The notes beneath the pieces were generated by a model that did no database searches, was not told the origin of the DNA, and saw nothing but the letters and a program-made list of their open reading frames with translations. This document shows, piece by piece, positions 33,165 to 41,930 of a stretch of 55,354 nucleotides of DNA (position 1 is the first letter of the stretch; each line of letters begins with the position of its first letter). The position numbers and the translations under genes were made by a program. Origin of the DNA: Bacteroidales bacterium (GTDB taxonomy: Bacteria > Bacteroidota > Bacteroidia > Bacteroidales > CG2-30-32-10); assembly GCA_035353855.1 (NCBI GenBank), contig DAOQAK010000022.1:1-55354 (forward strand), read 5' to 3'.

Positions 33165-36023
33165 TCAATTAGATTCACATGAACAAACAAGGTTACGGTC
33201 GCCATAAGCATCATCTATTTTTGATACCGTTGGCCAATACTTATCTTCAATTATTGATTTTACAGGAAACGCTGCTTTTTCACGAGAATATGGAGCATTC
33301 CATTCAGCAGCAGTAACTGCTTTTAAAGTATGAGGCGCTTTTTTTATTACGTTATTAACTTTATCTGCTTTCCCTTCTTCAATTTCTCTTATTTCTTCCC
33401 GTATCATAATCATTGCTTCACAAAAACGGTCAAGTTCATGCAATGGTTCGCTTTCCGTAGGTTCTACCATCAATGTTCCGTGAACAGGAAAAGCTACCGT
33501 AGGTGCATGAAATCCATAATCCATTAACCGTTTTGCAATTTCAATAGCTTCTATATCGGCCGTTTTCTTAAAGTTATTGCAATCGAGTATCATTTCATGT
33601 GCTACACGTCCTTTGGAACCTGAGTACAAAATCGGATAATGTTTTTCAAGTCGTGTTTTAATATAATTTGCATTTAAAATGGCCATCTTAGTTGCCAATG
33701 TAAGACCATTTCCACCCATCATTTTTATATAGCCATATGAAATAGGCAGCACCATTGCACTTCCGAATGGACTTGCAGAAACTGCAGTTATTCCTTTTTC
33801 GCCACCTGTTTTTACAATAGAATGTGTAGGCAGGAATTGTACAAGGTGTTTTGCAACACCAATAGGTCCAACACCGGGACCACCGCCACCGTGAGGAATT
33901 GCAAATGTTTTATGCAAATTCAAATGACAAACATCAGCGCCAATTGTAGCAGGGTTGGTAAGCCCTACCTGTGCATTCATATTTGCTCCATCCATATAAA
34001 CCTGTCCGCCGCAATCATGAATAGATTTGCATATTTCAAGAATGTTTTCTTCAAAAACACCATGCGTTGAAGGATAGGTAACCATTAATGCAGCAAGCGT
34101 ATCTTTATATTGTGTAGCTTTTTCACGTAAATCATTAGTATCAATATTTCCTTTATCATCGCATTTCACAACAACAACCTGCATACCTGCCATTACCGCA
34201 CTTGCAGGATTAGTGCCATGTGCAGAAGCAGGAATTAAAATTGTTGTACGTTTTGCATCTCCCCTGCTTTGATGATAAGCGCGAATAACCATTAATCCGG
34301 TATATTCTCCCGCAGCCCCTGAATTGGGCTGAAATGAAATAGCTGCAAAACCTGTAGTTTCGCATAATACCTTCTCTAATTCATTCATTAAAATTTGATA
34401 TCCTTCTGCTTGTTCAGATGGAACAAAAGGGTGAATATTTCCAAATTCAGGCCAGCTCAATGCAAATAATTCCGATGCAGCATTTAATTTCATCGTACAA
34501 CTTCCAAGTGGAATCATTGAACGATTCAGTGAAAGGTCTTTCTCTTCGAGTTTTTTAATATATCGCATCATTTCTGTTTCTGAATGATATGAATTAAAAA
34601 CAGGGTTTTGCAGATATGAAGATTTTCTTTTTAGCTGGGCAGGAAGTTTACAGGCAACATTTGCAGCAGCATTAACTTCTTTAAATGATTTATTATTTGC
34701 TTTTGCAAAAATCCCGATGATTGTATTGATGTCGTTTAACGAAACCGTTTCATCAGCGCTAAGTCCAATAAGCTTATCAGAAATATAATTAAAATTTACC
34801 TGTTTATCGACTGCAATTTTTTTAATCGCATCAACTTTAACAGTTGAAGGGATTTCAAAAATCAATGTATCAAAAAATTCATTGTTTAATTGTTTATAAC
34901 CTAATTTTTGAATTTCTTCAGAAATAAGGCAAGCGCTTTTATGAATATCATCAGCAATATTTTTTATTCCTTCATATCCGTGATATACAGCATACATGCT
35001 TGACATAATTGCAAGCAGCACCTGTGAAGTACAAATATTCGAAGTAGCTTTTTCACGTTTAATATGTTGTTCTCTTGTTTGCAGAGCCATTCGCAAAGCT
35101 CTGTTGCCTGCAGCATCTACTGAAATTCCTATTATTCTGCCGGGGATACTTCTTTTGTATTCTTCTTTAACTGCAAAGAAACCTGCATGTGGACCGCCAT
35201 ATCCAAGAGGCAATCCAAAACGCTGAGTAGAACCAAGAACAACATCGGCGCCTAATTCACCCGGAGGTGTAAGCAATGCAAGACTCATTAAATCGGCTGC
35301 AACAGCAACTTTTGCCCCGGCAGTATGTGCTTTTGAAATAAATGAAGAATAATCATTTACTTTTCCATTTAAGTTTGGATATTGAACTATTGCTCCAAAA
35401 ACTTTTTCGGAAAACTGAAAAGTGTTGTAATCACCGAATACAAGCTCAATTCCAAGAGGAGCAGAACGTGTTTTAAGAACATCTATTGTTTGTGGGAAGA
35501 TCTGAGTATCTACAAAAAATACATTAGCGCCTTTTTTAACAGCATCCCTGGATCGTGCATTATAAAGCATTATCATCGCTTCAGCAGCTGAAGTAGCTTC
35601 ATCAAGCAAAGAAGCATTAGCAATAGGTAAAGCTGTTAAATCAGAAATCATCGTTTGAAAATTCAGTAAAGCTTCGAGCCTGCCCTGCGAAATTTCAGCC
35701 TGGTATGGAGTATAGGCAGTATACCAACCCGGATTTTCAAGAATATTTCTTGTTATAACAGGTGGAGTTATGGAATTGTAATATCCCATTCCTATAAATG
35801 AACGATAAATTTTATTTTTTGAACCCACCTCTTTTAAATGATTCAGATATTCATATTCGTTAATACCGCTTGCAATATTAAGCGGACTTTTTCTTCGAAT
35901 CGAAAGCGGAACAGTTTGGTCAATCAACTCATCAAGCGATTTTACACCAACAACATCAAGCATTTTTGATGTTTCATTCTTCCAAGGACCTATATGCCTT
36001 TCAGTAAAATTATCTGTTATCAT
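33165..36023 (-). CDS. gcvP: Glycine dehydrogenase (decarboxylating), P-protein
   Basis: 952 residues from the ATG at 36023; an upstream TTG at 36059 would add 12 residues not in the family ('TERHIGP' near the start fits the shorter form). It is full-length, with both halves fused as in proteobacteria and eukaryotes. The PLP lysine lies in 'HLNLHKTFAIPHGGGGPG'. 'SMIPLGSCTMKLNAASE', 'FQPNSGAAGEYTGLMVI', 'HGTNPASAVMAGMQ', 'YPSTHGVFEE' and 'DGANMNAQVGL' are conserved. It decarboxylates glycine and passes the aminomethyl group to H-protein lipoate. gcvH and gcvT are not in this window. It is monocistronic by spacing. Confidence 0.97.
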   Translation of the reverse strand: MITDNFTERHIGPWKNETSKMLDVVGVKSLDELIDQTVPLSIRRKSPLNIASGINEYEYLNHLKEVGSKNKIYRSFIGMGYYNSITPPVITRNILENPGWYTAYTPYQAEISQGRLEALLNFQTMISDLTALPIANASLLDEATSAAEAMIMLYNARSRDAVKKGANVFFVDTQIFPQTIDVLKTRSAPLGIELVFGDYNTFQFSEKVFGAIVQYPNLNGKVNDYSSFISKAHTAGAKVAVAADLMSLALLTPPGELGADVVLGSTQRFGLPLGYGGPHAGFFAVKEEYKRSIPGRIIGISVDAAGNRALRMALQTREQHIKREKATSNICTSQVLLAIMSSMYAVYHGYEGIKNIADDIHKSACLISEEIQKLGYKQLNNEFFDTLIFEIPSTVKVDAIKKIAVDKQVNFNYISDKLIGLSADETVSLNDINTIIGIFAKANNKSFKEVNAAANVACKLPAQLKRKSSYLQNPVFNSYHSETEMMRYIKKLEEKDLSLNRSMIPLGSCTMKLNAASELFALSWPEFGNIHPFVPSEQAEGYQILMNELEKVLCETTGFAAISFQPNSGAAGEYTGLMVIRAYHQSRGDAKRTTILIPASAHGTNPASAVMAGMQVVVVKCDDKGNIDTNDLREKATQYKDTLAALMVTYPSTHGVFEENILEICKSIHDCGGQVYMDGANMNAQVGLTNPATIGADVCHLNLHKTFAIPHGGGGPGVGPIGVAKHLVQFLPTHSIVKTGGEKGITAVSASPFGSAMVLPISYGYIKMMGGNGLTLATKMAILNANYIKTRLEKHYPILYSGSKGRVAHEMILDCNNFKKTADIEAIEIAKRLMDYGFHAPTVAFPVHGTLMVEPTESEPLHELDRFCEAMIMIREEIREIEEGKADKVNNVIKKAPHTLKAVTAAEWNAPYSREKAAFPVKSIIEDKYWPTVSKIDDAYGDRNLVCSCESN

Positions 36024-36262
36024 TTTATAAAAGATTTTAATTATATATATCAATTGCAAAATTATAAGTTAATTGTTTCAATGAATTATTTTTTGTTCTT
36101 TTTTTTATCATAAAACTTTTGAACTGCATTAATAAAGGTTTTTAATATCCTTCTTTAAATCAATTATTTTCAAATCGAATAAAAAAAATTCGTTAATTTG
36201 CTTTACGAAAAAACAGCATTTAACTATCTTTACAATACAATAGCATATACTGAACATGAATC

Positions 36263-36883
36263 ATGAATAAAATAATTACATTTTTTTTTATTTTATTTAT
36301 CCTGGCAGTTACAAATATTCAAGCTCAGGATACAATCAATTTGCTTAATGGCAAACAGATTATAGCAAAAAGCATATACGAGGAACCCAGCAGCACTCTT
36401 TTGAAATACGATATTGGTTTTAGAAACAAATCAAAACAAAAAGCAGTTGATTTGTTAAATGTATATTCAATAAACTATTTTAATAAGACAAATAAAATTT
36501 TTTATAAACAGGATTCAGCAATAGGATACAACTTATCAATACCCCAAATGAATTATTATATTATGGGGGAACGCGAAGCCATAAAAAATTGTAAAACTCA
36601 ATGGATTGCTGTCGGAGGATTTATATTGGGTGTTACAGCAACACACGTTATGCAATTCTGGGGAGTAATAACTCCTGCTGTTTATGCTGCTGCTATCGGA
36701 ATTTCTAATCCTAAAATGCATTATTCTGAAAATATTAATTATTCCACTTCTTCTGATTTTAATTTTAATGAAGGATATAAGTTTAAAGCTACACATAAAA
36801 AAGTAAAAAATGCGCTTCTCGGAAGTATAATCGGAATAACAGCTTATGCAATCACTTCCTATACTATAAATGTTCTATATTAA
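36263..36883 (+). CDS. Uncharacterised secreted or membrane-associated protein
   Basis: 206 residues. Signal peptide ~1-22 (cleavage near IQAQ). The first half reads as a small beta domain with 'NLLNGKQIIAKSIYEEPSSTLLKYDIGFRNKSKQKAVDLLNVYSINYFNK'. This form, a secreted protein describing its own 'DTINLLNGKQI' strand, is common among Bacteroidota hypotheticals. Two hydrophobic segments follow, ~117-150 ('WIAVGGFILGVTATHVMQFWGVITPAVYAAAIGIS') and ~188-206 ('LGSIIGITAYAITSYTINVLY'). No family name is certain. Repeat copy 3 begins 20 bases after its stop. Confidence 0.75.
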   Translation: MNKIITFFFILFILAVTNIQAQDTINLLNGKQIIAKSIYEEPSSTLLKYDIGFRNKSKQKAVDLLNVYSINYFNKTNKIFYKQDSAIGYNLSIPQMNYYIMGEREAIKNCKTQWIAVGGFILGVTATHVMQFWGVITPAVYAAAIGISNPKMHYSENINYSTSSDFNFNEGYKFKATHKKVKNALLGSIIGITAYAITSYTINVLY

Positions 36884-36902
36884 TCAGAATTTTTCTAATT
36901 AA

Positions 36903-37008
36903 TATACCGACAGAAAAGAGTTTTGCAAAAATATTTTTTGTTTTCTGTACGGTATAACTCGTTCTAAACAGTTTTGCCTTTGCAAACCTGATAAGAACGA
37001 GTATAAAT
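36903..37008 (+). repeat. 106-bp structured repeat, copy 3 of 3
   Basis: Same 106 bases and orientation as copies 1 and 2. Here the first stem TATACCGACAG/CTGTACGGTATA is well preserved, while AGTTTTGCAAA has one change relative to TTTGCAAACCT. Located 20 bases after a stop codon (like copy 2) and before the T9SS protein gene at 37151. Confidence 0.9.
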
Positions 37009-37082
37009 TCAACTTTAATAATTTTTTACATGATTAATATTATAAAAAAGCATAAAATATTTTTTCGTTTATAAGAATTTAT

Positions 37083-37090
37083 TATTTTTG
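37083..37090 (+). promoter_or_regulatory. Candidate -7 promoter box (TATTTTTG)
   Basis: TAnnTTTG match about 60 bases before the Asp-box protein gene. Confidence 0.35.
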
Positions 37091-37150
37091 CAATCAAGTT
37101 ACATTTAAAAAAAACCAATTAAATAAATTATTAATCAAAATCCAACACTT

Positions 37151-39076
37151 ATGAAAAAATTCTTACTGTTTACGCTTGCAATTGGAATTGCAGTTTCGGT
37201 AAGTGCACAAGTAAAAAAACATGTTGCACACTATAACGGACCTACTGCAAAATATAGCCCCGTTATGAAATTAGATTTATCAACCAATCAAACACCTATT
37301 ACTAAAAGTTTCCAAAAAAAGAATAATGCTGCTAAAACTACTAACAGCATTACTGACGTTACTATGGGAACTTCAGGTAATGCTTTTGGTTTTTATGGTG
37401 GGGGCAGAACTTACCTTTGGGCTGATGACAATATTGGTTCTGTAGCATTTTCACACAGAGCAAGCACTAATCCCGGAAGCGGTTATATCCAGTATGATCT
37501 TTCAACCGATAAAGGGACTACCTGGAGTGTAAACCAAGGTCCGGCTTATAGTCCTGATAATGTTACACATTTTGGTGCCAGATATCCCCAGGGATTAATT
37601 TATAACCCATTAAACAACACTGATCCAAAAAATGCTTATTTTTCATACATGGCGCCAACACTTGATAATACCAACAGCAACTGGGGTGGTATGTGCTATG
37701 GTGTAAAAAAACTTGATGGCACCACTGCTGCAACACAAACCAGCCTTATGTCATCTGAAAATAATATCTGGCATGTTATTCCTAATGCTTACCATGTAAC
37801 ACAACAAGGTACAATCTGGGCAATTGAGCCATCAGATTCTCTTGATGCTACTGGTTATGGCCATTACAAAGGTATGATTGTAACAAAAGGTGTATGGAAC
37901 AGCACTACAAATGATTTTGATATTACACGTACTATATTAAATATTCCTTTTTCTGGAGATGCTACTGATGCTACAATAGTTTATTGTGCAGATAACAGAA
38001 TAGCTTTCGCTCCTGATGGACAAGTTGGTTATATGGCATTTATCGGTCATGATGATTTTACATGGATGCCTGACTCATGCTACTATCCTATACTCTATAA
38101 AACTGTAGATGGTGGTGCAAACTGGACTGGTCCTATCCGTGTTGATTTAAGCAATCTTCCTGAATTAAAACAAGCTTTATCACCAGACAGCAACTATTTA
38201 TTATCACCAGGATTCCAATTAGATTTAGCTGTTGACCGTGATGGTAACCCTTATATGGGTATGGCTGTTTGCGTTGCTGGTGATGCCTGGTCAGTTCCTA
38301 CTGCTCCTGGTTATATTTGTCAGGCTGCTGTATATTCTACAGATGGCGGAACTAACTGGGATGCTAGATTCTTAGATTATAATCAAAGATTTCGTGGTAC
38401 GTTCGCTGCAGGAACTGCTAATCAAATCACAGAAGATTCAAGACCACAAGTGGCAACTGATATGGAAGGAACTGCAATGTTCTTTACATGGCTTGATACG
38501 GATACTGTAAATTACACTGGCACTACCGATAACTATTATCCTGATATTCATATGAGAGGCTTTAAAGTTACTGATCATGAAGTATTTCCGGCACTTACAG
38601 AATCTTCAAATGTTACTACAGGTACTTTAGCTGATGGTTGTGCATATATGGGCTCTGCTTCATATTATGCTTTTGACAATGGCAATAACGAATTCGAAGT
38701 TCCGTTATGTTATATGAAAATGGATCCAACTAACACAATAACTGAAGTTACGTTCCATTATTTAAAAGGAGCTATTGTAAATGTATCTGGCGCAGGTATT
38801 AATGACATTAACAACAACATTGCATCAGTATCTCAAAACTATCCTAACCCATTCAGCAATACTTCTGTTGTTACAGTTAATCTTTCAGAAAGAGCTAACC
38901 TTACAATGAGTATTTGCAACCTGGTTGGACAAAAAGTTTATGAAACAACTAAAGGTACTGTAAATGCAGGAACTTATAACTTCAATATTGATGGTAGCAA
39001 TTTATCATCAGGAGTTTATTATTATACTATTAAAGCTGGTGATTATTCAGTTACTCATAAAATGATTGTAGAATAA
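37151..39076 (+). CDS. Secreted Asp-box (BNR-like) beta-propeller protein with T9SS domain
   Basis: 641 residues. Signal peptide 1-19 (cleavage near VSAQ). Three Asp-box motifs of the S/T-x-D-x-G-x-x-W type are visible: 'STDKGTTW', 'TVDGGANW' and 'STDGGTNW', the hallmark of sialidase-like and other six- or seven-bladed propellers. Active-site residues of sialidases (Arg triad, Tyr/Glu pair) could not be confirmed, so it may be a non-enzymatic propeller. The C-terminal ~75 residues are a T9SS sorting domain ('SQNYPNPFSNTSVVTVNLS', 'CNLVGQKVYETT', 'LSSGVYYYTIKAGDYSVTHKMIVE'). It is a long cell-surface protein, ended by a U-tract terminator. Confidence 0.88.
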   Translation: MKKFLLFTLAIGIAVSVSAQVKKHVAHYNGPTAKYSPVMKLDLSTNQTPITKSFQKKNNAAKTTNSITDVTMGTSGNAFGFYGGGRTYLWADDNIGSVAFSHRASTNPGSGYIQYDLSTDKGTTWSVNQGPAYSPDNVTHFGARYPQGLIYNPLNNTDPKNAYFSYMAPTLDNTNSNWGGMCYGVKKLDGTTAATQTSLMSSENNIWHVIPNAYHVTQQGTIWAIEPSDSLDATGYGHYKGMIVTKGVWNSTTNDFDITRTILNIPFSGDATDATIVYCADNRIAFAPDGQVGYMAFIGHDDFTWMPDSCYYPILYKTVDGGANWTGPIRVDLSNLPELKQALSPDSNYLLSPGFQLDLAVDRDGNPYMGMAVCVAGDAWSVPTAPGYICQAAVYSTDGGTNWDARFLDYNQRFRGTFAAGTANQITEDSRPQVATDMEGTAMFFTWLDTDTVNYTGTTDNYYPDIHMRGFKVTDHEVFPALTESSNVTTGTLADGCAYMGSASYYAFDNGNNEFEVPLCYMKMDPTNTITEVTFHYLKGAIVNVSGAGINDINNNIASVSQNYPNPFSNTSVVTVNLSERANLTMSICNLVGQKVYETTKGTVNAGTYNFNIDGSNLSSGVYYYTIKAGDYSVTHKMIVE

Positions 39077-39100
39077 TAAATATTCTTTTTTTTAATAAAT

Positions 39101-39130
39101 AAAAGGCTACTTATTAAAGTGGCCTTTTTT
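39101..39130 (+). terminator. Rho-independent terminator
   Basis: AAAAGGCTACT pairs with AGTGGCCTTTT (one G-U pair) around TATTAA, followed by a T run. It lies 25 bases after the stop of the Asp-box protein gene. Confidence 0.85.
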
Positions 39131-39231
39131 ATTTTATTTATATTCAATTTTTTAATATTTAGCATTTTCCTCAAAATGATTTTTTTTACAAAAAAAATTC
39201 ATTTTGGCTATAAAGATATTATCTTTGTATT

Positions 39232-39345
39232 ATTATCACATAGCACTATTAAATTTTATTTTATTGATAAGCCTGTCGGAATATGGCTTCGATAAACTCA
39301 GCCTGACAGTAAATATTTATAATACAATAGTGCTATCGATTATCA
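39232..39345. repeat. MITE-like palindromic element with flanking direct repeats
   Basis: ATAGCACTATT (39240-39250) and AATAGTGCTAT (39326-39336) are perfect 11-bp inverted repeats. Just outside them ATTATCA occurs on both sides (39232-39238, 39339-39345) as a possible target duplication. Between the inverted repeats is a 'GCCTGTCGGAATAT...TCAGCCTGACAGT' REP-like palindrome (39271-39310). It has no coding frame and lies upstream of the coiled-coil/zapA genes. Confidence 0.6.
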
Positions 39346-39358
39346 TTAATATATTTTC

Positions 39359-39646
39359 ATGAATAAAATTTCAATAATTCTACCTGAACTTGAATTTAAA
39401 TTAAAAAAAGTTGTAGATTTGCAACAACAAACTTTAAAAGAAAACAAAAAATTAAAAAAAGATAATTCAGAAGCAACAAAAATAATTGAAGAACAAAAAG
39501 TTATCATTAAAAATTTGGAGGAAAAAGTTAAGATCATTAAAATCTCAAAAAGCATAGAAGGGAAAAAGGATAATTACAGGGTAAAATTGAGAATTAATGA
39601 ACTTTTGCGGGAAATTGACAAATGTATAGCTCTATTAAACAAGTAA
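39359..39646 (+). CDS. Coiled-coil protein upstream of zapA
   Basis: 95 residues. Most of the chain (~10-60) is heptad-like coiled coil ('LEFKLKKVVDLQQQTLKENKKLKKDNSEATKIIEEQKVIIKNLEEKVKII'); a basic C-terminal helix follows ('NYRVKLRINELLREIDKCIALL'). Small coiled-coil proteins immediately before zapA (15 bases here) are conserved in Bacteroidota and may play a ZapB-like role in Z-ring organisation. That is inference from position and shape; no domain match is claimed. Confidence 0.75.
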   Translation: MNKISIILPELEFKLKKVVDLQQQTLKENKKLKKDNSEATKIIEEQKVIIKNLEEKVKIIKISKSIEGKKDNYRVKLRINELLREIDKCIALLNK

Positions 39647-39660
39647 GATAAAAGAAACTA

Positions 39661-39954
39661 ATGTCAAATCTTACAGTTACAGTAACAATTGCAGAAAGGC
39701 CATACAGGCTTAAAATAAAAGCTGAAGAAGAGGAAGCTGTAAGAAAGGCAGTAAAGTTAATTAACGAAAAAATTAAAACATATGCCGACACATACGCATA
39801 TAAGGATAAACAAGACTTACTGGCTATGGTTACCCTTCAATTTGCAACGTATGTTGTTAACTATGAAGAGAGTTCAAAAATTAACGATGACCATGTCATA
39901 AATAAACTTTGTGAACTCGATAAAATTCTTACAGACTGTTTAAATATAGCATAA
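39661..39954 (+). CDS. zapA: Cell division protein ZapA
   Basis: 97 residues. The N-terminal part 'LTVTVTIAERPYRLKIKAEEEEAVRKAVKLINEKIKTYADTYAYKDKQDLLAMVTLQFA' matches the ZapA core: a beta-beta-alpha start with 'AERPYRLK', then the dimerising helix. ZapA binds FtsZ filaments and stabilises the division ring. It follows the coiled-coil protein by 15 bases on the same strand, and a structured RNA region follows before rny. Confidence 0.9.
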   Translation: MSNLTVTVTIAERPYRLKIKAEEEEAVRKAVKLINEKIKTYADTYAYKDKQDLLAMVTLQFATYVVNYEESSKINDDHVINKLCELDKILTDCLNIA

Positions 39955-40033
39955 CGTTCTTTGAAAAAACACGTTTTTTTATTTCAAGATTTCGAAATAA
40001 AAAATCGAAGATTTACCCGCAATAATTCATCTC

Positions 40034-40198
40034 AAGTTTGTTAAACTTAACATAAAAAAATCTGGGGCATAAGCTCACGATTTCAAAAACAGGCCTCACT
40101 TCTGTTCTCTGAACAGGATTCCCGGTCGGGGACAGTGGACGTTTGAAGAATCTGGCAGCCTCAACCATGTTATATAGAGGTTTACACTAAACCTTTTG
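40034..40198 (+). ncRNA. ssrS: Probable structured small RNA (6S-like) between zapA and rny
   Basis: The 292-base gap between zapA and rny holds long-range pairs: TAACAT with ATGTTA (40048-40053 / about 40167-40172), TGGGGC with GCCTCA (about 40063-40068 / 40158-40163), GATTTCAAA with TTTGAAGAATC, CACT with AGTG, and local hairpins CTGTTC/GAACAG and TCCC/GGGA. An AGGTTT/AAACCT hairpin plus TTTT (40178-40198) could end it. A rod with closing stem, an open middle and an apical stem is the 6S RNA layout, and ssrS lies beside zapA in Proteobacteria; Bacteroidota 6S-type RNAs are known. The exact ends and the 6S identity are unproven. Confidence 0.55.
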
Positions 40199-40246
40199 AA
40201 TTATTTGCGGGTTTTTTATTAAATAAAATTTGAAACACATATAGAA

Positions 40247-41800
40247 ATGGAATTGAATGAAAATATCTTAGTTATTGCCATTACTGCAGTAGTTTCATTA
40301 ATTGTGGGATTTTTAATTACCAATTTTATTATCAGGAAATCGATAGTACGAAAAAGTCAACACATAATTAAAGAAGCACAGGCAGAAGCAGAAGTTATTA
40401 AGAAAGATAAAATACTTCAGGCAAAAGAAAAATTTCTGCAATTAAAAGCAGAACATGAAAAGCTCATTAACGAGAAAAACAATGTTATTATAGCTACTGA
40501 AAACAGGCTTAAACAGAAAGAGCAATCGTTAAATCAAAAAATTGAAGAAGTCCAACGTAAACAGAAAGAATTAGCTGCTATAAAAGATAATCTTTCTAAC
40601 CAACTTGAAATCGTAAGCAAACGCCAGCTCGACCTCGAGAAAGCTCATAAGCAACAGATCGAACAACTAGAAGCTATTTCCGGTCTTTCTGCAGCTGAAG
40701 CAAAAGCTCAGATTGTTGAATCGCTGCGTTCGGAAGCTAAAACAGAAGCTCTGACTTATATCAAAGATTCAATGGAAGAAGCCAAGATGACTGCCAATAT
40801 GGAAGCAAAGAAAATAGTCATCGAAACGATACAGCGTACAGCTACAGAACATGCTGTTGAAAATTCTGTTTCTGTTTTCAACATTGAAAACGATGAAATG
40901 AAAGGTCGAATAATAGGTCGTGAAGGTCGTAATATACGTGCCCTTGAAGCAGCTACAGGTATTGAAATTATTGTTGATGATACTCCTGATGCCATTCTAC
41001 TTTCTGGATTCGACCCTGTTAGAAGAGAGATTGCAAGGCTTTCATTACATAAACTTGTTACTGACGGTCGCATCCACCCTGCCCGAATTGAAGAAGTTGT
41101 TGCTAAAACAAAAAAACAAATCGAACAGGAAATTGTTGAAATTGGTAAGCGTACCACAATAGACCTTGGTATCCAGAATATGCATCATGAGCTGATAAGA
41201 ATGATTGGTAAAATGAAATACCGTTCATCTTATGGTCAAAATCTTTTACAACACAGCAAAGAAGTTGCAAATCTATGTGCAACAATGGCTGCGGAGCTTG
41301 GCTTAAATACCAAAATTGCAAAACGTGCAGGATTACTCCATGATATCGGTAAAGTTCCAGATACTGAACCCGATTTACCACATGCAGTTCTGGGAATGAA
41401 ACTGGCTGAAAAATTTAAAGAAAAAAACGAAGTATGTAATGCTATTGGTGCTCACCATGACGAAGTAGAAATGGATAGCCTTATTTCTCCAATCGTACAG
41501 GTTTGCGATGCTATTTCAGGAGCAAGACCTGGCGCTAGGCGCGAAGTTGTTGAAGCATACATTAAACGTTTACAGGATTTGGAACAACTGGCTTTATCAT
41601 ACCCGGGAGTTGTAAAAACATATGCTATTCAGGCAGGACGTGAACTCAGGGTAATTGTAGGCGCTGAAAAAGTAACAGACCAAGAAGCAAACGACTTGTC
41701 GTACGACTTGTCGAAAAAAATACAGACCGAAATGACTTATCCTGGTCAGATAAAAATAACAGTAATCCGCGAAACACGAGCTGTGAGCTACGCCAAGTAG
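40247..41800 (+). CDS. rny: Ribonuclease Y
   Basis: 517 residues. N-terminal TM helix (~7-28, 'VIAITAVVSLIVGFLITNF'), a long coiled coil (~35-190), KH domain around 'MKGRIIGREGRNIRALEAATGIEIIVDDTP' and the HD domain with 'HDIGKVPDTEPDLPHAVLG', ending 'TYPGQIKITVIRETRAVSYAK'. It is the membrane-anchored endoribonuclease that starts mRNA decay. The gene follows the putative small RNA and is ended by a strong terminator. Confidence 0.97.
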   Translation: MELNENILVIAITAVVSLIVGFLITNFIIRKSIVRKSQHIIKEAQAEAEVIKKDKILQAKEKFLQLKAEHEKLINEKNNVIIATENRLKQKEQSLNQKIEEVQRKQKELAAIKDNLSNQLEIVSKRQLDLEKAHKQQIEQLEAISGLSAAEAKAQIVESLRSEAKTEALTYIKDSMEEAKMTANMEAKKIVIETIQRTATEHAVENSVSVFNIENDEMKGRIIGREGRNIRALEAATGIEIIVDDTPDAILLSGFDPVRREIARLSLHKLVTDGRIHPARIEEVVAKTKKQIEQEIVEIGKRTTIDLGIQNMHHELIRMIGKMKYRSSYGQNLLQHSKEVANLCATMAAELGLNTKIAKRAGLLHDIGKVPDTEPDLPHAVLGMKLAEKFKEKNEVCNAIGAHHDEVEMDSLISPIVQVCDAISGARPGARREVVEAYIKRLQDLEQLALSYPGVVKTYAIQAGRELRVIVGAEKVTDQEANDLSYDLSKKIQTEMTYPGQIKITVIRETRAVSYAK

Positions 41801-41842
41801 TTTATGGCCTGTTCATATATGCGTGTTTTTTTTGTTGTAGCC

Positions 41843-41874
41843 AGACGGCGCCTTGTAAGCGCCGTCTTTTTTTT
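41843..41874 (+). terminator. Rho-independent terminator after rny
   Basis: AGACGGCGC pairs with GCGCCGTCT around CTTGTAA, then a run of T. GC-rich stem in AT-rich surroundings, 42 bases after the rny stop. Confidence 0.9.
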
Positions 41875-41930
41875 ATCATATTTTCTGAAGCACAAATAAT
41901 ACCGATCGCAAATCTGTTTTTCCGATATTA

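Noticed and set aside
33330..35591. Several 65-82-residue plus-strand frames across gcvP
   Set aside because: They lie opposite conserved gcvP codons and have no independent support.
40034..40198. tmRNA, SRP RNA or RNase P RNA in the zapA-rny gap
   Set aside because: No tmRNA tRNA-like ends or tag frame, no SRP tetraloop stem with GGAAG, and none of the RNase P conserved cores.
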